DNA of 64,000 bases from Bemisia tabaci (GCF_918797505.1 NC_092794.1:76669345-76733344), one strand, 5' to 3'. Counted from the stretch's first letter, positions 51,740-63,830 are shown. The notes: generated by a model from the letters alone, not told the origin. Program-made: numbers and translations.

Positions 51740-53307
51740 TCATCCCGGGGCCACGATCACCCTTAATGTGGTGCAGGTAAATTCTTTCAAAATGACCCTT
51801 GGGGTTTCATTTCCACACTCAGTTTTATACATGAAATAAAAAACCTTTTTAATGTAAAATATTTCATGCAAATTAAAAAGAATAAGGAAAGAAAAAATGA
51901 ATAGAAGTGAGTAATGCATAAAATTTTGGACATTTTAGGACATGGATAATTTTTTTCCGATTTAAAAAAGCTCGTCTATGAACATTCATGCACTCACGTA
52001 CTTTATGTCAAGAATTTCATTAAATTATTATATACTGTTTCATATCTTTATCTGCCTCAGTCACACACTCTGGGCAATTCTGCGCTTGTTCTTGCAAAAA
52101 AATTAAGAGTGCTTACTTAAACCGGAATTCACTGACTGCTTCACCATTTAAATTGAGTGAAACTTCAAGCTGCAGGCGTTAAAGAGTGGAGTCATTTCGG
52201 GGTCCCAAACAGTACCAGTCCAAAGTCCAAAGATTTGAGGATCAGGAATATAGATTTCAATAATATCACTAAAGTCGAAGTCCAAATATTGGTTACAACG
52301 TGCAGTTCTCTTTTTCAGAGGACCTTATCATCATTAATATAAGTAAACTTCGAAGGATTCAGACTTTCAGCGATTCTACCTTTTTCTATTTCACTCGAGA
52401 GGTTGCCAGATTGTGCGATAAATGTGAATATTTTACATGGATTTGAATTGGGAAAAGTGCTAAAAAAGCAACTTATCTGGCAACAATAGAGTCCGGGAGG
52501 GAAGAGAGGCTGCCTTCCTGGGAAAATCCACGATTTAGCCGGAAATGTCATTAAAACAATTGATTCCGTTTGAAGCAGCAATTGTATACTAAGGGAAAGC
52601 TATTTTAAAATTATAATTGTAAATGGACACAGATGCTACAGAAAGGGAAAAAGGAAAGGGAAAGGTAATGAAATGAGGATATGATTATACTAATATGCAA
52701 TCAGAGAGAATAAAACAAAAACATCAGAGAAATTTATATGCGATGAAAGTATAAAAAAAAAAAAAACACGAGTGGGCTCATTGCGATTCGGAACTCGAAC
52801 TATACTATCGTTGAGCAGTTTTCAGACCCCTACGCCACCGATAATCTTCTTAAGAGGTAAAGATGAACTTTTGCCACTTCAGCAAGTCAAATCGTGGAAG
52901 AAGATCCATGGATTGTCTTTTCCCGTCACCCGATGGGATGACGTCCCAGTCAAATGCGTTTTTGAAGAAATGATCGATCCCCATCATCGCTTCATCTCCA
53001 CACATCTATTCATGTGCAAATGATGACACGCTCCGGCAACAAGGTTCTGTGACGAAATCATTTTTGCCTCCAGAGTCTCCAAAATGTATACATCTTAGTG
53101 ATCAAATGTTCAATCACTGAGTAAAATTGCTCGCGGAGCGAGGCGAATGTTTCTCGCGTAGCGAGTGATCGGGGGTCCAGGGGGCGCAGCCCCTTGGCTG
53201 GCCGTGACGGACGCGCAAAGCGCGTCCAGAACGGCTAGTAGTCTCATAAACTCGGGATTGATTATTCAAAAAAGCCTCTTACCCAATCCATCATAATTAT
53301 TTTCCAG
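51740..53307. other. FASN intron, 3' part
   Basis: After the Polinton the intron continues for about 1.6 kb. A + strand frame at 52772-53023 (PIIFLRGKDELLPLQQ and following) has protein-like composition, but I cannot place it. A cluster of GC-rich hairpins lies at 53120-53235. Otherwise nothing recognised. Confidence 0.5.
53120..53235. repeat. Cluster of GC-rich hairpin motifs
   Basis: GCTCGCGGAGCGAG, CTCGCGTAGCGAG, GGGGGCGCAGCCCC and GACGCGCAAAGCGCGTC occur in succession within 115 bp, each a short perfect hairpin with a 3-4 nt loop. It ends about 70 bp before the TE exon acceptor. It is probably part of a dispersed element; class unknown. Confidence 0.7.
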
Positions 53308-53571
53308 CACATCAAAAAGAGACTGCGCCAAGGGAAAGAATTCAACATATGTGGCTATTCATTTGGAGGAATGGTAGCACTGGAAGTCGCTCGTATTCTA
53401 GAGAGCGAGAACATAAGTGGGAAGATTTGGCTAGTTGACTCATCGCCACAATTTTTAAAAACAATGTCGACGTTGGCGCTAAGTGATGGTGAGAAATCAA
53501 AAGAAGATGAGCTGCAAGTTAAAGTCATAATGAGGATTGTTGATTTAGTCTGGCCACAAGACACAACAGAG
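53308..53571 (+). CDS. FASN: Fatty acid synthase exon: thioesterase nucleophile elbow
   Basis: Sixth visible exon, on the far side of the 30-kb intron. The acceptor is TTTTCCAG ending at 53307 and the donor is GAG|GTAATA; phase 0 at both ends (88 codons). It holds the active-site elbow NICGYSFGGMVA, whose Ser is the TE nucleophile, and the strand KIWLVDSSPQFL, whose Asp is in the position of the triad acid of animal FAS thioesterases. The remaining residues form the lid region typical of type I FAS TE. The matching phase across such a long intron shows that the Polinton sits in an intron and does not break the coding frame. Confidence 0.93.
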
Positions 53572-54858
53572 GTAATACTTTAGAAAATTTGTAAAATAGC
53601 TGCTAAAGTATAGTTAGGTCTAGTGTAAATATTTATTTACAATATTAAGTACGAAACGCTGTCTGTCTCCTAACTATTAACGAAGGTTCATTGAGCAATT
53701 CACGAAGCAAAGTACCTAAATTCTCTCAGATTAGATTTTGAAATCAGATAATTATTCGCAGCAGGTACCTCCGTACCTATCCTTATTTTAAAATTGAATG
53801 TCAAAAGAAAATAAATAAAATTGGCAGCAGTGTCATTTTTATTATCAAGTGTCATTTACCCAATTGCACAGCGTGCAATAAGTAGCAATTCTAGTCAAAA
53901 TATTGCAATTCAACTGAGTGTTGTGTATGCTGTCTAGGTCCTATTTGAAGGGGCCCCATTTATTGAAACTTTTTGCAAATAAATTGAAATAAAGTTGCAG
54001 GTTTTCATTGCACTGACTATTGCCTATCTTTCTGACGCATGGAGCTCATTTTGTTGATAATTATGCAATTTAATGGTAAAAAAATTACAATTGTACTGAA
54101 ATTAAAGTGCAATTTAATTTCCATATTTTCGTTGCACTGTGCTACCTGGGTAGGAGTAGGTAATGTAAGTCTTTGACACTTTGCTTTACAATATTAATCA
54201 TCGACATATTCTTTAGACTATGTCTCTAACGAGATATCAAGATAAAATAGACATTTTCCGAGATTAAAGGTGTAAACTTTGCAAGGGTGTGTCACCCAAA
54301 ATCATTGTATCCTTATATCAATTCAACTTTGCATCCAGTTCCACAAATTGTTAATTGCATGCCTCAAAGTATAGTTAGATATTTACTGAAATCGGGTTTG
54401 AGAGAGTCAACTTGAAAATATGAGTATTTTTAAATTTCAAGAAGGTAAACTTTGCAACATCGCACCGCCATAAAAAATCTTCAGCATATGTCGAAAATTT
54501 TACTGGAGATTTGCTTTGTCATAATGCTTCATTTTTGCTTTGTGAAAGTATTGCATAGTCTACTTTGAAGATGGTTTTTGGAAGCGAAATCATTTAAAAA
54601 TATTAAGATTTCTAAAAGGAACTGAATTAGGTATCAAAACTTTGCAACACAGAGCCTCCGAAACCAGATGTATACTCAAGCAAAAAATTTTACTGGAGGC
54701 TTGTCCTATTATTAGGTTTCATTTAGGCCACATACAAGTGAAATCCCAGGGCCACCATAGAAAAGGGGCCATAAAAGGCCCTTTTTCTCGGAGGCTCTTT
54801 GTTCTTATAAATTATAGGAAAATGCAACAACCTAAAGAGAATTTTGTTTTTCTTTTAG
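53572..54858. other. FASN intron (1.3 kb)
   Basis: AT-rich; no repeats or genes recognised. Confidence 0.6.
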
Positions 54859-55104
54859 TTGGTGCAAACATTGTATAGTGTTCCAGACCTAAACTCTCGA
54901 ATTGAGTATGTGGTGTCAGCCTCACCTGAAGACATTAAACACAGTAAGAGATATCAAAAACTCCTCATGGTTGCTGGCATCACACGTATTAAATCAGTTC
55001 TAAATTATGAAATTCCCTCCAGTAAATTTATCAACTCACCTGTCGTACTCATTAGACCGTCAGAACAATCAATGCCTTTCGCAGAGGACTATGGCCTTTC
55101 TCAG
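54859..55104 (+). CDS. FASN: Fatty acid synthase exon: thioesterase, lid and core
   Basis: Seventh visible exon. The acceptor is TCTTTTAG ending at 54858 and the donor is CAG|GTAAGT (a consensus site); phase 0 at both ends, 82 codons. It includes a helical segment (DIKHSKRYQKLLMVAGITRIKSV) and the strand SPVVLIRPSEQS, which corresponds to the beta-strand before the catalytic His loop in alpha/beta-hydrolase thioesterases. The assignment rests on the unbroken frame between the flanking TE exons and on fold order. The residues themselves are only weakly conserved in this part of the family. Confidence 0.88.
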
Positions 55105-55804
55105 GTAAGTTTCCCACGAGACCCGTAATCACTCAAAAGACTTACTAATAAATGCTCAGAGATTATTTTAGATACTCGCGTATTAATTGCATACTTAAAG
55201 ATCAATGTTGAATTAATCATCTAATAGTTTCAATTATTGTTATAAAAGAAATTAAAATTAAAGGAATTCCCTTGAGAGCGAAATATACCTATGAATGACA
55301 CGTTACTAAATTTCAATTAGCTTAGAAACGTCATGGAGAGTCAAATACAAAACCTTAATCTAATAAACAACTATCATCTTAAGTTCAACTGAAGAACTGC
55401 TGTTTGGCCATAAAAAATTATCTTTGAAAAGACTGATGAGATTTAGATCGGCACAATCCGAGGCACCTGTTTGTAAATACGAACGTGAGTTTGTTTCTGG
55501 AACGCCGGCCGAAATAAAGCTATATTATTATTATTACAACAAATCTAAGTAATTCAGGCACGGACTGGCCAGGGTAGCAAGGAGATGGTCACCCCCGAAA
55601 ATATGACCAAAATAGCTCCATAGACGCTACAACCAGCTTTTGTTGGGAGATTTCTGAGAGTCCAGCAGTGTCTTGCTTGAACTTTTAAGGAGGCTCCACA
55701 GTTGGCATCTTTTTGAACTTTTGACTCACCCACCCAGGTAGTTATTTTCAATCAAGTAATACAATTCTTGACTTATAACAATATTTTATTTTACTCTTTT
55801 TCAG
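55105..55804. other. FASN intron (700 bp)
   Basis: Nothing coding. A (TTA)n-like run near 55523-55540 follows AATAAAGC, which might be the tail of an old retroposon. Confidence 0.5.
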
Positions 55805-55984
55805 TTCTGCGTTAAACCAGTAGACGTTTTCTTTGTGGATGGCAATCACTTAACAATTCTTGAAAACAAGAAAACGGCTGACATTATAATGAAACTAGTT
55901 GAAAAAGATGATCAAGACTTCAAGCAGGCCATTATGTCGCAAAGCAACCTTGCCAGTCTTCAAGAGGAACAACGGCGTGTCTGA
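55805..55984 (+). CDS. FASN: Fatty acid synthase last coding exon: thioesterase C-terminus
   Basis: Last coding exon. The acceptor is CTTTTTCAG ending at 55804; the reading frame closes with TGA at 55982-55984. It encodes VDVFFVDGNHLTILEN, where His is the third residue of the TE catalytic triad, and then a helix (TADIIMKLVEKDD) and a short tail. The total visible coding length is 1,689 nt (562 codons plus stop), an exact multiple of three when all eight exons are joined. The protein ends shortly after the His loop, as in other animal FAS. Confidence 0.93.
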   Translation, partial: FCVKPVDVFFVDGNHLTILENKKTADIIMKLVEKDDQDFKQAIMSQSNLASLQEEQRRV

Positions 55985-56043
55985 TCAGATAACTGCCAAT
56001 AGCGTATACTCCGTCTAGCAAGTTAAGGTGCTTGGTATATCGG

Positions 56044-56049
56044 AATAAA
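56044..56049 (+). terminator. Candidate FASN poly(A) signal
   Basis: AATAAA 60 nt after the FASN stop codon. It is the first canonical signal downstream, so the 3' UTR is probably short, with cleavage expected around 56060-56080. No transcript evidence was available. Confidence 0.55.
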
Positions 56050-57410
56050 AGACACTGTGTAGTAGTAGCGCAGCCGCTCTCACCCTCGTCACGTATCAAC
56101 ATGGCCAATTTTTCCCCTTCGCAGAGTGGATAGTATTGATCGCCGATTAAAAATCTGTATCTCAAGATTTTTGGATCATCGCCAATATAAGAACTCATGT
56201 TAATACCCTGCCTCTGATGAAAGCTTAAAGCACCTGAAAGAGATTGAGTCAATCTTCAACTAATTTGTTCCCAATATAGGTATAGTCTATAGCACGTCAC
56301 TGCAGCACCGCGATCCATTGTGCGGCGAAAACCTGATTCGGCGTATTGACAGAAGACGGTAGCGGCTCGCCGCCACCACATCGTACCTTTAATTCCAATT
56401 TGCCAAATGCCATTACTCGCTGGACACAGTATAGTTACGCTACTGACGAGGAGTTTGCCTCTGATGTTCGTTTCCTATTTTTAATGACATTTCGGGGATT
56501 AGTAGTCCTTGGAGAATTATTCTGCAAAGTGAAATTCCGTTTTCTTCAACGAATTAAAGAAAATTCACCGGTTCCTCAAGGACTTCTAATACCCAAATTT
56601 CCCATTCGGGGAGTAGACATCGAAAGCGGGTTTTCTAATAAATTCACAAAAAATCTTTTGTAAGCTAACTAGTCAATACAACTTTTCCTGCAAGTCTGGT
56701 CTTATTTCTTTGTCTTTGAACAAATTTGTAAGTTCTGCAAAAATCAAAGTAAACCGTGAAGATGTAGTGTAGAGTGGAAGTTGTTCAGCAGCGATGGCAC
56801 GATGGTGCGAGAATCAAACTGAGCGTTATGAGCGTCATGTTCATGACAACGTTTCGATGCCGTTTCGGATTTTACGGGATGCTCAGCTGGGATTGATGAC
56901 GTCCACAAAGACCCACATTGATGCAGATCGCTCTGCGTGACCCCAGCTTAGTATTCCAATGCATCTGCCTGAGCACCTGAGCTGAACACTTTTTCCTCAG
57001 TCTTGCTTTGAAACTCCAGGGTGGTTTTACCGAAGTCTACATGAAAAATTCACAATACCTCCAAATCTGAAGGTGGGAAACAACAGTGGAGCATTTCAGG
57101 ATAACATATCCAATGTCAACATAAACAATGTCAGCACCTACTATACCTACCCTAAATTTCAGCCCATTTTTAATAATGCTTCAAAATGCCTGAACCCGAT
57201 AATAGACGGAAAAATTTCCGCCAGAGGAAGGTGAAGATCAAGCAGATCGGAATACATTTTACGATCTGATTGATCCCCCTTGGATAATGCCATCGCAATG
57301 GTAGAGAGGGGCAAAGAGCAGAGAAATACAAAGATTGAGCGAAGTACAACAAGGTTAGTCTAAGTCGGACCATTCTTCCGGCAGTTGAGTGAGATGGAGA
57401 GTTAGACTTT
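56050..57410. other. Intergenic sequence after FASN
   Basis: No gene recognised. The frames at 56346-56663 (+) and 55932-56252 (-) have no motif I know and no supporting signals. Confidence 0.5.
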
Positions 57411-57414
57411 AGTC

Positions 57415-57860
57415 TCTTTACCTGCTAACGAACTTGAACCTTACAGCAATTTTAAAAATGTAAAGATAGAAATTAAAATAAAAAATTGGAAAGTAGAGAT
57501 GTCGATAGAAATTTTAAAAAATATTAATTTCAAATCATAAAAACAGAAACTTCAATATTGTAAAAAACATTTACCTGAAAATTTCTGAAACTTAAAAAAT
57601 AGAAATTTTGGAAAATTCTTAAAAAAATTTATTGATTATTTAAAAAATAAATTTTCTGGAAAATGTAAAAAGTAAATTTTCTTGAAAATTTAAAAAAATA
57701 CATTTCCTTGAAACTTAAAAAAATACATTTCCTAGAAAATGTAAAAATACATTGGTTCCTTTTCATAAAAATTTAAAAAAATACATTTTCCTCAAAAATT
57801 AAAAAAACACATTTTTGTGTAAATGAAAACTGACTTTTTTGAAAATTAAAAATTGAATAT
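57415..57860. repeat. AT-rich degenerate tandem repeat
   Basis: Units of about 30-35 bp built of AAAATTTAAAAAAATACATTT with CCTTGAAA or GAAAATG variants, at least eight copies. Confidence 0.75.
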
Positions 57861-57957
57861 TTTTAAAATTGTATGACTTACGTTTTTGTGAAAAGGGGTT
57901 TATGTAAAACTGGCAAAAATGAATAAAATTATACGTGTAATTTTTTTCTACGTCGCC

Positions 57958-58604
57958 AAAGGACCCCGCACACTCCTCATGGGAAAGTGCACCACGATCG
58001 ATTTTTAATTTTTTTATTGCATTCAATTCATCGCACGTTGCTGATCAAGAGTAACCATTGCGCCACCTTTCTACGATGCACTGTTTTCGCACAATACGTC
58101 CGGAACACTTCAATTATTCGGCGATAAAGAGTCAGAAAGATTCTTCATTTCAACACTCGAGTGAACGGTCGGCTGTGTATCAACAAAGAAACCAGGGCCA
58201 ACTCCAGCATCGAGTGGCAGTTTTATCTTGGATTCTGTCCGCCTCTTTGCTTGACCGTCCAAATCAGATTCGTGAGGAGCATAAGAATAGGAAAGTCGGA
58301 GAAAAACAGTGAACGTCAAACGGACGAGAGCAGGAGGGAGATAGGCCCAGAGCAAGTGGAATAGATAAGAAGACTGACACTCGCTACGTTTTTCCTTATG
58401 AACATCAGACCTGTTCCGAATGCCTTGTCCTTTTTGACTCTTTATCGCCGAATAGAGGAGGCGTTCCGGGCGCACTGTGTGAAAACGGTGCAAAGTAGAA
58501 AGTTGAAGCAATGATCACTTTTGATCAGCACCTTGAGATAAATTGAATGCAGTAAAATAGTTAAAAATCGATCGTGGTGCACTCTGCCATACGGAATGTC
58601 CTTT
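57958..58604. mobile_element. Short foldback element, relative of 27585-29148
   Basis: AAAGGACCCCGCACACTCC at 57958 with its diverged complement ending GTCCTTT at 58604. The arms are about 110 bp (shared landmarks GTGCACCACGATCGAT and TTGAATGCA(G/A)TAAA), with a second inner inverted match (CCGAACAC-type and GGCGATAAAGAGTC). No ORF of note. Confidence 0.75.
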
Positions 58605-58689
58605 TCAAGAAAATCTTCTCGAGGGGCCAAACATAGCACAAATTTTAGAAATTGCCACGCCTAAGGTTCAAGAAAGTGGCCCAAGTGGC

Positions 58690-59035
58690 AGTGATCGCAA
58701 TAATCAGCGATTTTATCGGTTGGTTATCGCAATTATATCGGTGGCAATATATCGGGATATTATCGCATTAAAAAATGCGATATATGGCGATTAAATCGCT
58801 ACTCATCGCAATTTTTGGTTCGATAGAAATCATGATCAATTTTCGTCGATAAAATTGAAATGAAATCGCCATTTATCGCGGTTTTCATTTCGAAATAATC
58901 GCGATAAATTTTCGGGCGATAAAAGCGCAATTTATTTACCGCGAAAAGGTCGAGGATAATCGCTCAGATGTTGATGATTCTGGCGATTTTATCGCCGATA
59001 AAATCTCAATATTTAGCGATTTTTCTGTTGACAAA
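58690..59035. repeat. Block dense in GCGATAAAATCGC-like motifs
   Basis: TATCGC or GCGATA occurs more than fifteen times in about 340 bp, frequently as overlapping small palindromes (e.g. GGCGATTTTATCGCC at about 58980). It looks like a MITE or satellite built of short self-complementary units. Start and end are not sharply defined. Confidence 0.7.
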
Positions 59036-60490
59036 TGCTACTTGGGAGGGAGGGGGCACAACATTCAAATTGAAGCACGTAACAGCTCTGACTCATCCAT
59101 ACAACAGATCAAAAAAGTATAGTTAGCCCTGGATCCCCACAATGTGAAAATTGACCGGAATGTCACGTTTTGCGACCTTCTTTATTTTTACCTAGGGTCG
59201 TGGCTCTTTTGAATATTTTTGATCTTCAGTCACACATCTTAACGGATCCGGTCCGATTTATTTAACGGGAGAATTGACGTTTCCAACTTGTTTTAAATAA
59301 AAAAAAATTCTTGAAACTATAAAAACCAAACATTTTCCGAAGCCATATGCATCCATCTATATGAGAATACCTATTATCTACTTCACGCACTTTCAGGTTT
59401 TGTTTGATGTGAAAAGAGTTGGTCAGAAAACCGTGTTTAGTTGTAATTCTGGTGACACTTTTCACTTTGCATTACTTTTCATGGTTTTAACTTTTAGACA
59501 TCAGGATTACCGCATATCTCTCTGAGATTGGTACCTAGTTTTATAATAGGAAATGCAAGATGTATCCGTTGGTTTGTACCAGATGAAGAGTTTCGGGTAA
59601 TGGAACGTAAATTTCCAAAATTTTTTTATACACGAATACATTTTTTTTCTTCTCAAACATCATTAACATGAATTCTTGTTAGATACACTCTGTTCGAACG
59701 ACTTCTTTGTCCGTAACGAGTCCTCCAGAGCAATTTTCCACCTGGTACGATGGTTATTATTTCTTTATTTCTATTTTTAAAATTTGAGGTGGGATAATGG
59801 CGGCTTCTCAAGAGCCAGCGAGATAGGCGATCTTTTACACCAACGAACAGAAAACTGATGGCGAAAAATAACCAATCGGAACCTCCCAAAAAAAAGAATT
59901 TGCCTAAATTCGTTTTTTGGTGGTTCTGCGCAGATTTACCAGTCAGACACGACATCTCAAGGCGAAAAAAAACTCGCGGAAAGCGAATTTTAGAATTCTA
60001 CACAACTTGACGTAGAGACACGATTGGCTAAAAAACACAACGATTTTTGATAAATCCAAAAATTAATCAAAGATCGAAGAGTGGGCGATTCGCTCAAGGT
60101 CGCAGAGACATAGGGAATCACATAGCAGTAGCAACGGAACGATTGTAAATTCATGGGGAGCTCCGTTCCCATGACAACATGGGGAACTCCGTTCCCATGA
60201 CAAAAGGACCCCGGTTACATAAAACGTCACCACATGTTACATTTCTAACTTCTCCCTTGGAAAAAAATTGGCTTGAGACCTGCTAGGAGTCTGACGAATT
60301 TTCCCCAGTTTCCTGCCGTCTCATAGAAAAAGAAACAAAAAGAAATTTGTGGATAAACAAAAATTGACGATAGGACGACAAGGTTACATGAATTCTCCCG
60401 TTGCATAAAATCGGTCCATAGACGTATAGAACACACTTTTTTTTTTTTTTTACAATACTACATCTTTTTTGTGCATCTGCAACTGCACTG
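59036..60490. other. Intergenic, nothing recognised except a 25-bp duplication
   Basis: Two tandem copies of ATGGGGA(G/A)CTCCGTTCCC followed by ATGACAA at 60153-60203. No gene recognised; the frame at 59955-59653 (-) has a hydrophobic run but no known motif. Confidence 0.55.
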
Positions 60491-60492
60491 TA

Positions 60493-62099
60493 CAGGGTTA
60501 TCCAAAAGTCACCTACCACCCCTGTAACTTTTTTCCTGATTCAGATAGAAGTTTGAAACTTTGGCAATCTTCCTCGGTCTAAATAGCAAATTTTTGGTCC
60601 TCCAAAAATTTTGGGGAGGGGGCTAACTTTTTTTTTCAAATAGCAACCCCCCCCCCTTTGTGTTACCTCATTCGGAAGATAATAAAAAAATAAAATTTTT
60701 GGCGCAAACCGCAGGTCAAAATGTTAATTTTTGACAAGATGGCGGCCGGTTAAAGTTCAAAATGGCGGAAATTTGGCATCCTGGTTTTTTTTCGGCGGAT
60801 TGGTCTGAAACTCGGAATCCTAAGGTTTTCGGGACGAGAAAAATGACTCTGGCATTAGATTTCCAGAAAAGTCAGTCTTTTTCAAAATGGCGGTGGTTAA
60901 AATGGCGGGTTAGAGCGGGAAAAGGATATTTAGGCTGCTTATCGTTATATTACAAATACGATATAATTTATAATAGATTTACAAATATCATACAATGAGA
61001 CTTGGTATCCGGGGGATTTTCGGCACGAGAAGAACGAATCTTTCATTGGATTTTTGAAATTTCGAAAAACTTTAAAATGGCGGGGGGAAAATGACGGAAA
61101 ATCCATATCACGACTGTTTACCAATAGATTTGCACGAAAGGCGATACTCTGGTTGTTTTTGGCTCGAAAAAATGATTCTTTCATTAGATTTTTGAAATAC
61201 GGCGGAAAAATCGGTGTTATGGCCGGTGATATGGATTTCCCGTCATTTTTTCCCCGCCATTTTAAAGTTTTTCGAAATTTCAAAAATCCGATCAAAGATT
61301 CGTTCTTCTCGTGCCGAAAGACCCCCGGATACCTGGTCTCATACAAATCTAACGATAAGCAGCCTAAATATCCATTTCCCGCTCTAAGCCGCCATTGTAA
61401 CCGCCGCCTATCGATTATTTAGTAATTCAACAATGTAATGAAAGATTCTTTTTTATCCAGCCAAAACCACCAAGATATCGAATTTCGTGCGAGTCCATCG
61501 GTAAACAGCCGTAAAACTAATTTCCCGCCATTTTCCCGCCGCCATTTTGAAAATTGTCGGAATTTCAGATAGCCAATGAAAGATTCGTTCTTCTTGTGCC
61601 GAAATACCCCCGGATACCAAGTTTCATGCAAGTCCAACGAAAAGCAGCCTAAATATCCACTTCCCGCGCTAGGCCGCCATTTTGGAAAGGACCGACTTTT
61701 CTGGAAAACCAATGCCAGAATGGTTTTCTCGTCTCGAAATACCCTAAGATACCGAGTTTAACGCCAATCTGTCAATAAATAACGGAGATGTCAGATTTCC
61801 GCCATTTTGAACTTTGACCGGCCACCATTTTGTCAAAAATCAACATTTTGACCTGCGGTTTGCGCCAAAAATTTTCTTTTTTTATTATCTTTCGAATGAG
61901 GTAACACAAAGGGGGGGGGGGGTTGCTATTTGAAAAAAAAAAAGTTAGCCCCGCCTCCCTTAGGGGGGGCTGCCCCCCAAAATTTTGGGGGGACCAAAAA
62001 GTTGCTACTTCAGACCGAGGAACATTGCCAAAGTTTCAAACTTCTATCTCAATTTGGAAAAAAGTTGCAGGGGTGGTCAGTGACTTTTGGATAACCCTG
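60493..62099. mobile_element. CAGGGTTATCC foldback element, copy 2
   Basis: Same termini as 42002-43298 and the same internal order (AAAATGGCGG, CCGGGGG(A)T, GGATTTTTGAAAT). TA lies on the left and TG on the right in place of TA. Mirror-symmetric about 61300. Non-coding. Confidence 0.85.
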
Positions 62100-62344
62100 T
62101 GTACGGACGGCTTTATGCAATAAGCAACTAGGGTCAAATTTTCGATTTTTTTTCGTGATGAATTCCGTATCAGGAGGGTATTTACTTACTATTGAGAAAA
62201 AGAAAATCCTCAAAAACCATGTTTATCCCACTTCAGCGACCCCGCAAAAATTAGCCGTCGCAGGATCACGCGAGGTTTATTTTGCAATCGGGACCTATAC
62301 TAAGGTTCCCTATTCCGTAATGCGAAACTCGGATTTCCCATTTT

Positions 62345-63525
62345 GCAATTCGGAACTATAAGCTGCAGGACGGCAGTATCCTATCTCGGCTCCTATTCGA
62401 TCGATCTTGCTGATTTTTGGTACCGGGCGGTATTTTTGGACGGGAAACTCGAATTTTCTGTTCAAATTTTGAAAATTCAAGATGTCGGATGTGGCCTAAA
62501 ATGCTATATTGGCTCCTGTTCGATCGATCATGCTGATTTTTGGTTTCATGGGGTATTTTTGGACGGGAAACACGACTTTCTGGTCAAATTTTGAAAATTC
62601 GAAAATCCAAGATTAGGTATGAGGCCTAAAATGCAATCTCAGCTCCTGTTCAATCGATCATGTTGAATTTTGGTATCAGGGTATTTTTGGGCGGGAAGCT
62701 TGAATTTCTGATCAAATTTTAAAAATTTGAAAATCCAAGATGGCGGATGTGGCTTAAAATGCTATCTCAGGTTGCTCGATCTATAATGGTGAATCATGGT
62801 TGTATAGGGGGTATTTTAGGACGGGAAACTCGAATTCCCAGCCGAGTTTCGAAAATTGAAATTTTTTCAAATTTTGACGATAAGCTTGTTCAGTAAGTTT
62901 TGATTTTTGCATTTTTTTTAAGTATTTACTACGCATAAGCCACAATAATTTTCTTCGATATTTTTCGCATTTCAATCCACGAAAAACAAGTTTGAGGTCA
63001 CGTCTTCTGAGCTCCCATTTAAACGCGTGTTTCCGAGGAATGGAAGATCCCCCAGGGGATACTTACTCAAGTAAGGTCATTTTCGGCCACATCCACCATC
63101 TTGGATTTTCGAATTTTCAAAATTTGATCAGAAATTCAAGTTTCCTGTCCAAAAATACCGCCTCCTACTAAAAATCAGCAAGATCGATCGAACAGGAGCC
63201 GAGACAGCATTTTAGGCCACATCCGCCATCTTGGAGTCTGTAATTTCCAAGATTTGACCACTAATTCGAGTTTCCCGTCCAAAAATACCGCCTCCTACTA
63301 AAAATCAGCAAGATCGATCGAACAGGAGCCGAGATAGCATTTTAGGCCAGATCCACCATCTTGGATTTTCAAATTTCCAAAATTTGATCAGAAATTCGAG
63401 TTTCTCGTCCAAAAATACCCCCTATTACCAAAAATCAACATGATCGATTGAAAAGGAGCCAAGATAGCATTTTAGGCCACAAACCTAATCTTGGATTTTC
63501 GAATTTTCAAAATTTCACGATTCAC
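62345..63525. repeat. Inverted arrays of 120-bp tandem units
   Basis: Units of about 120-130 bp with CAAGAT, GGCCTAAAATGC, AGGAGC, GATCGATC and GGACGGGAAACTCGA in fixed order occur about four times in one orientation (62345-62830) and four times inverted (63060-63525), around a unique centre near 62940. A single related unit lies at 5600-5720. The array is palindromic at large scale, so it is likely the two arms of one foldback element. Confidence 0.8.
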
Positions 63526-63830
63526 GGGTTTGTTGACCGATTAACGGGTTTATCGTTCAATTCACGGATTTTTCGAACGAATACGGGGTTGTCAATCGAT
63601 TCACGGATTTGACGGTCGATTCGCAGGTTTTTGATCGATTCACGGTCGTCAATCGAATCAGTGCCGATCAAATCACGTCCATCGGTTCACGTTCCAACTT
63701 TTCGATTGAATCATGTCGGATTCGTTTTTCAATAATTTGTCGAACGAGTCGGTGTCGATCGATTCAAGCTTTCATTTTTTGATCGATTCATGTCAATGTC
63801 AATCGAATCTATAAACCCTCCCGTCCAAAT
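63526..63830. repeat. TCGATTCACGG-type degenerate repeat
   Basis: (A/C)GATTCACGG(G/A)TTT and TCGATTCA recur about a dozen times with 10-20 nt spacing. No coding sequence. The last 170 bp of the window, 63831-64000, hold nothing I recognise. Confidence 0.65.

Noticed and set aside
55932..56252. 106-codon - strand frame overlapping the FASN 3' end
   Set aside because: Antisense to a firmly supported exon; no known domain or promoter. Kept only as sequence without a call.
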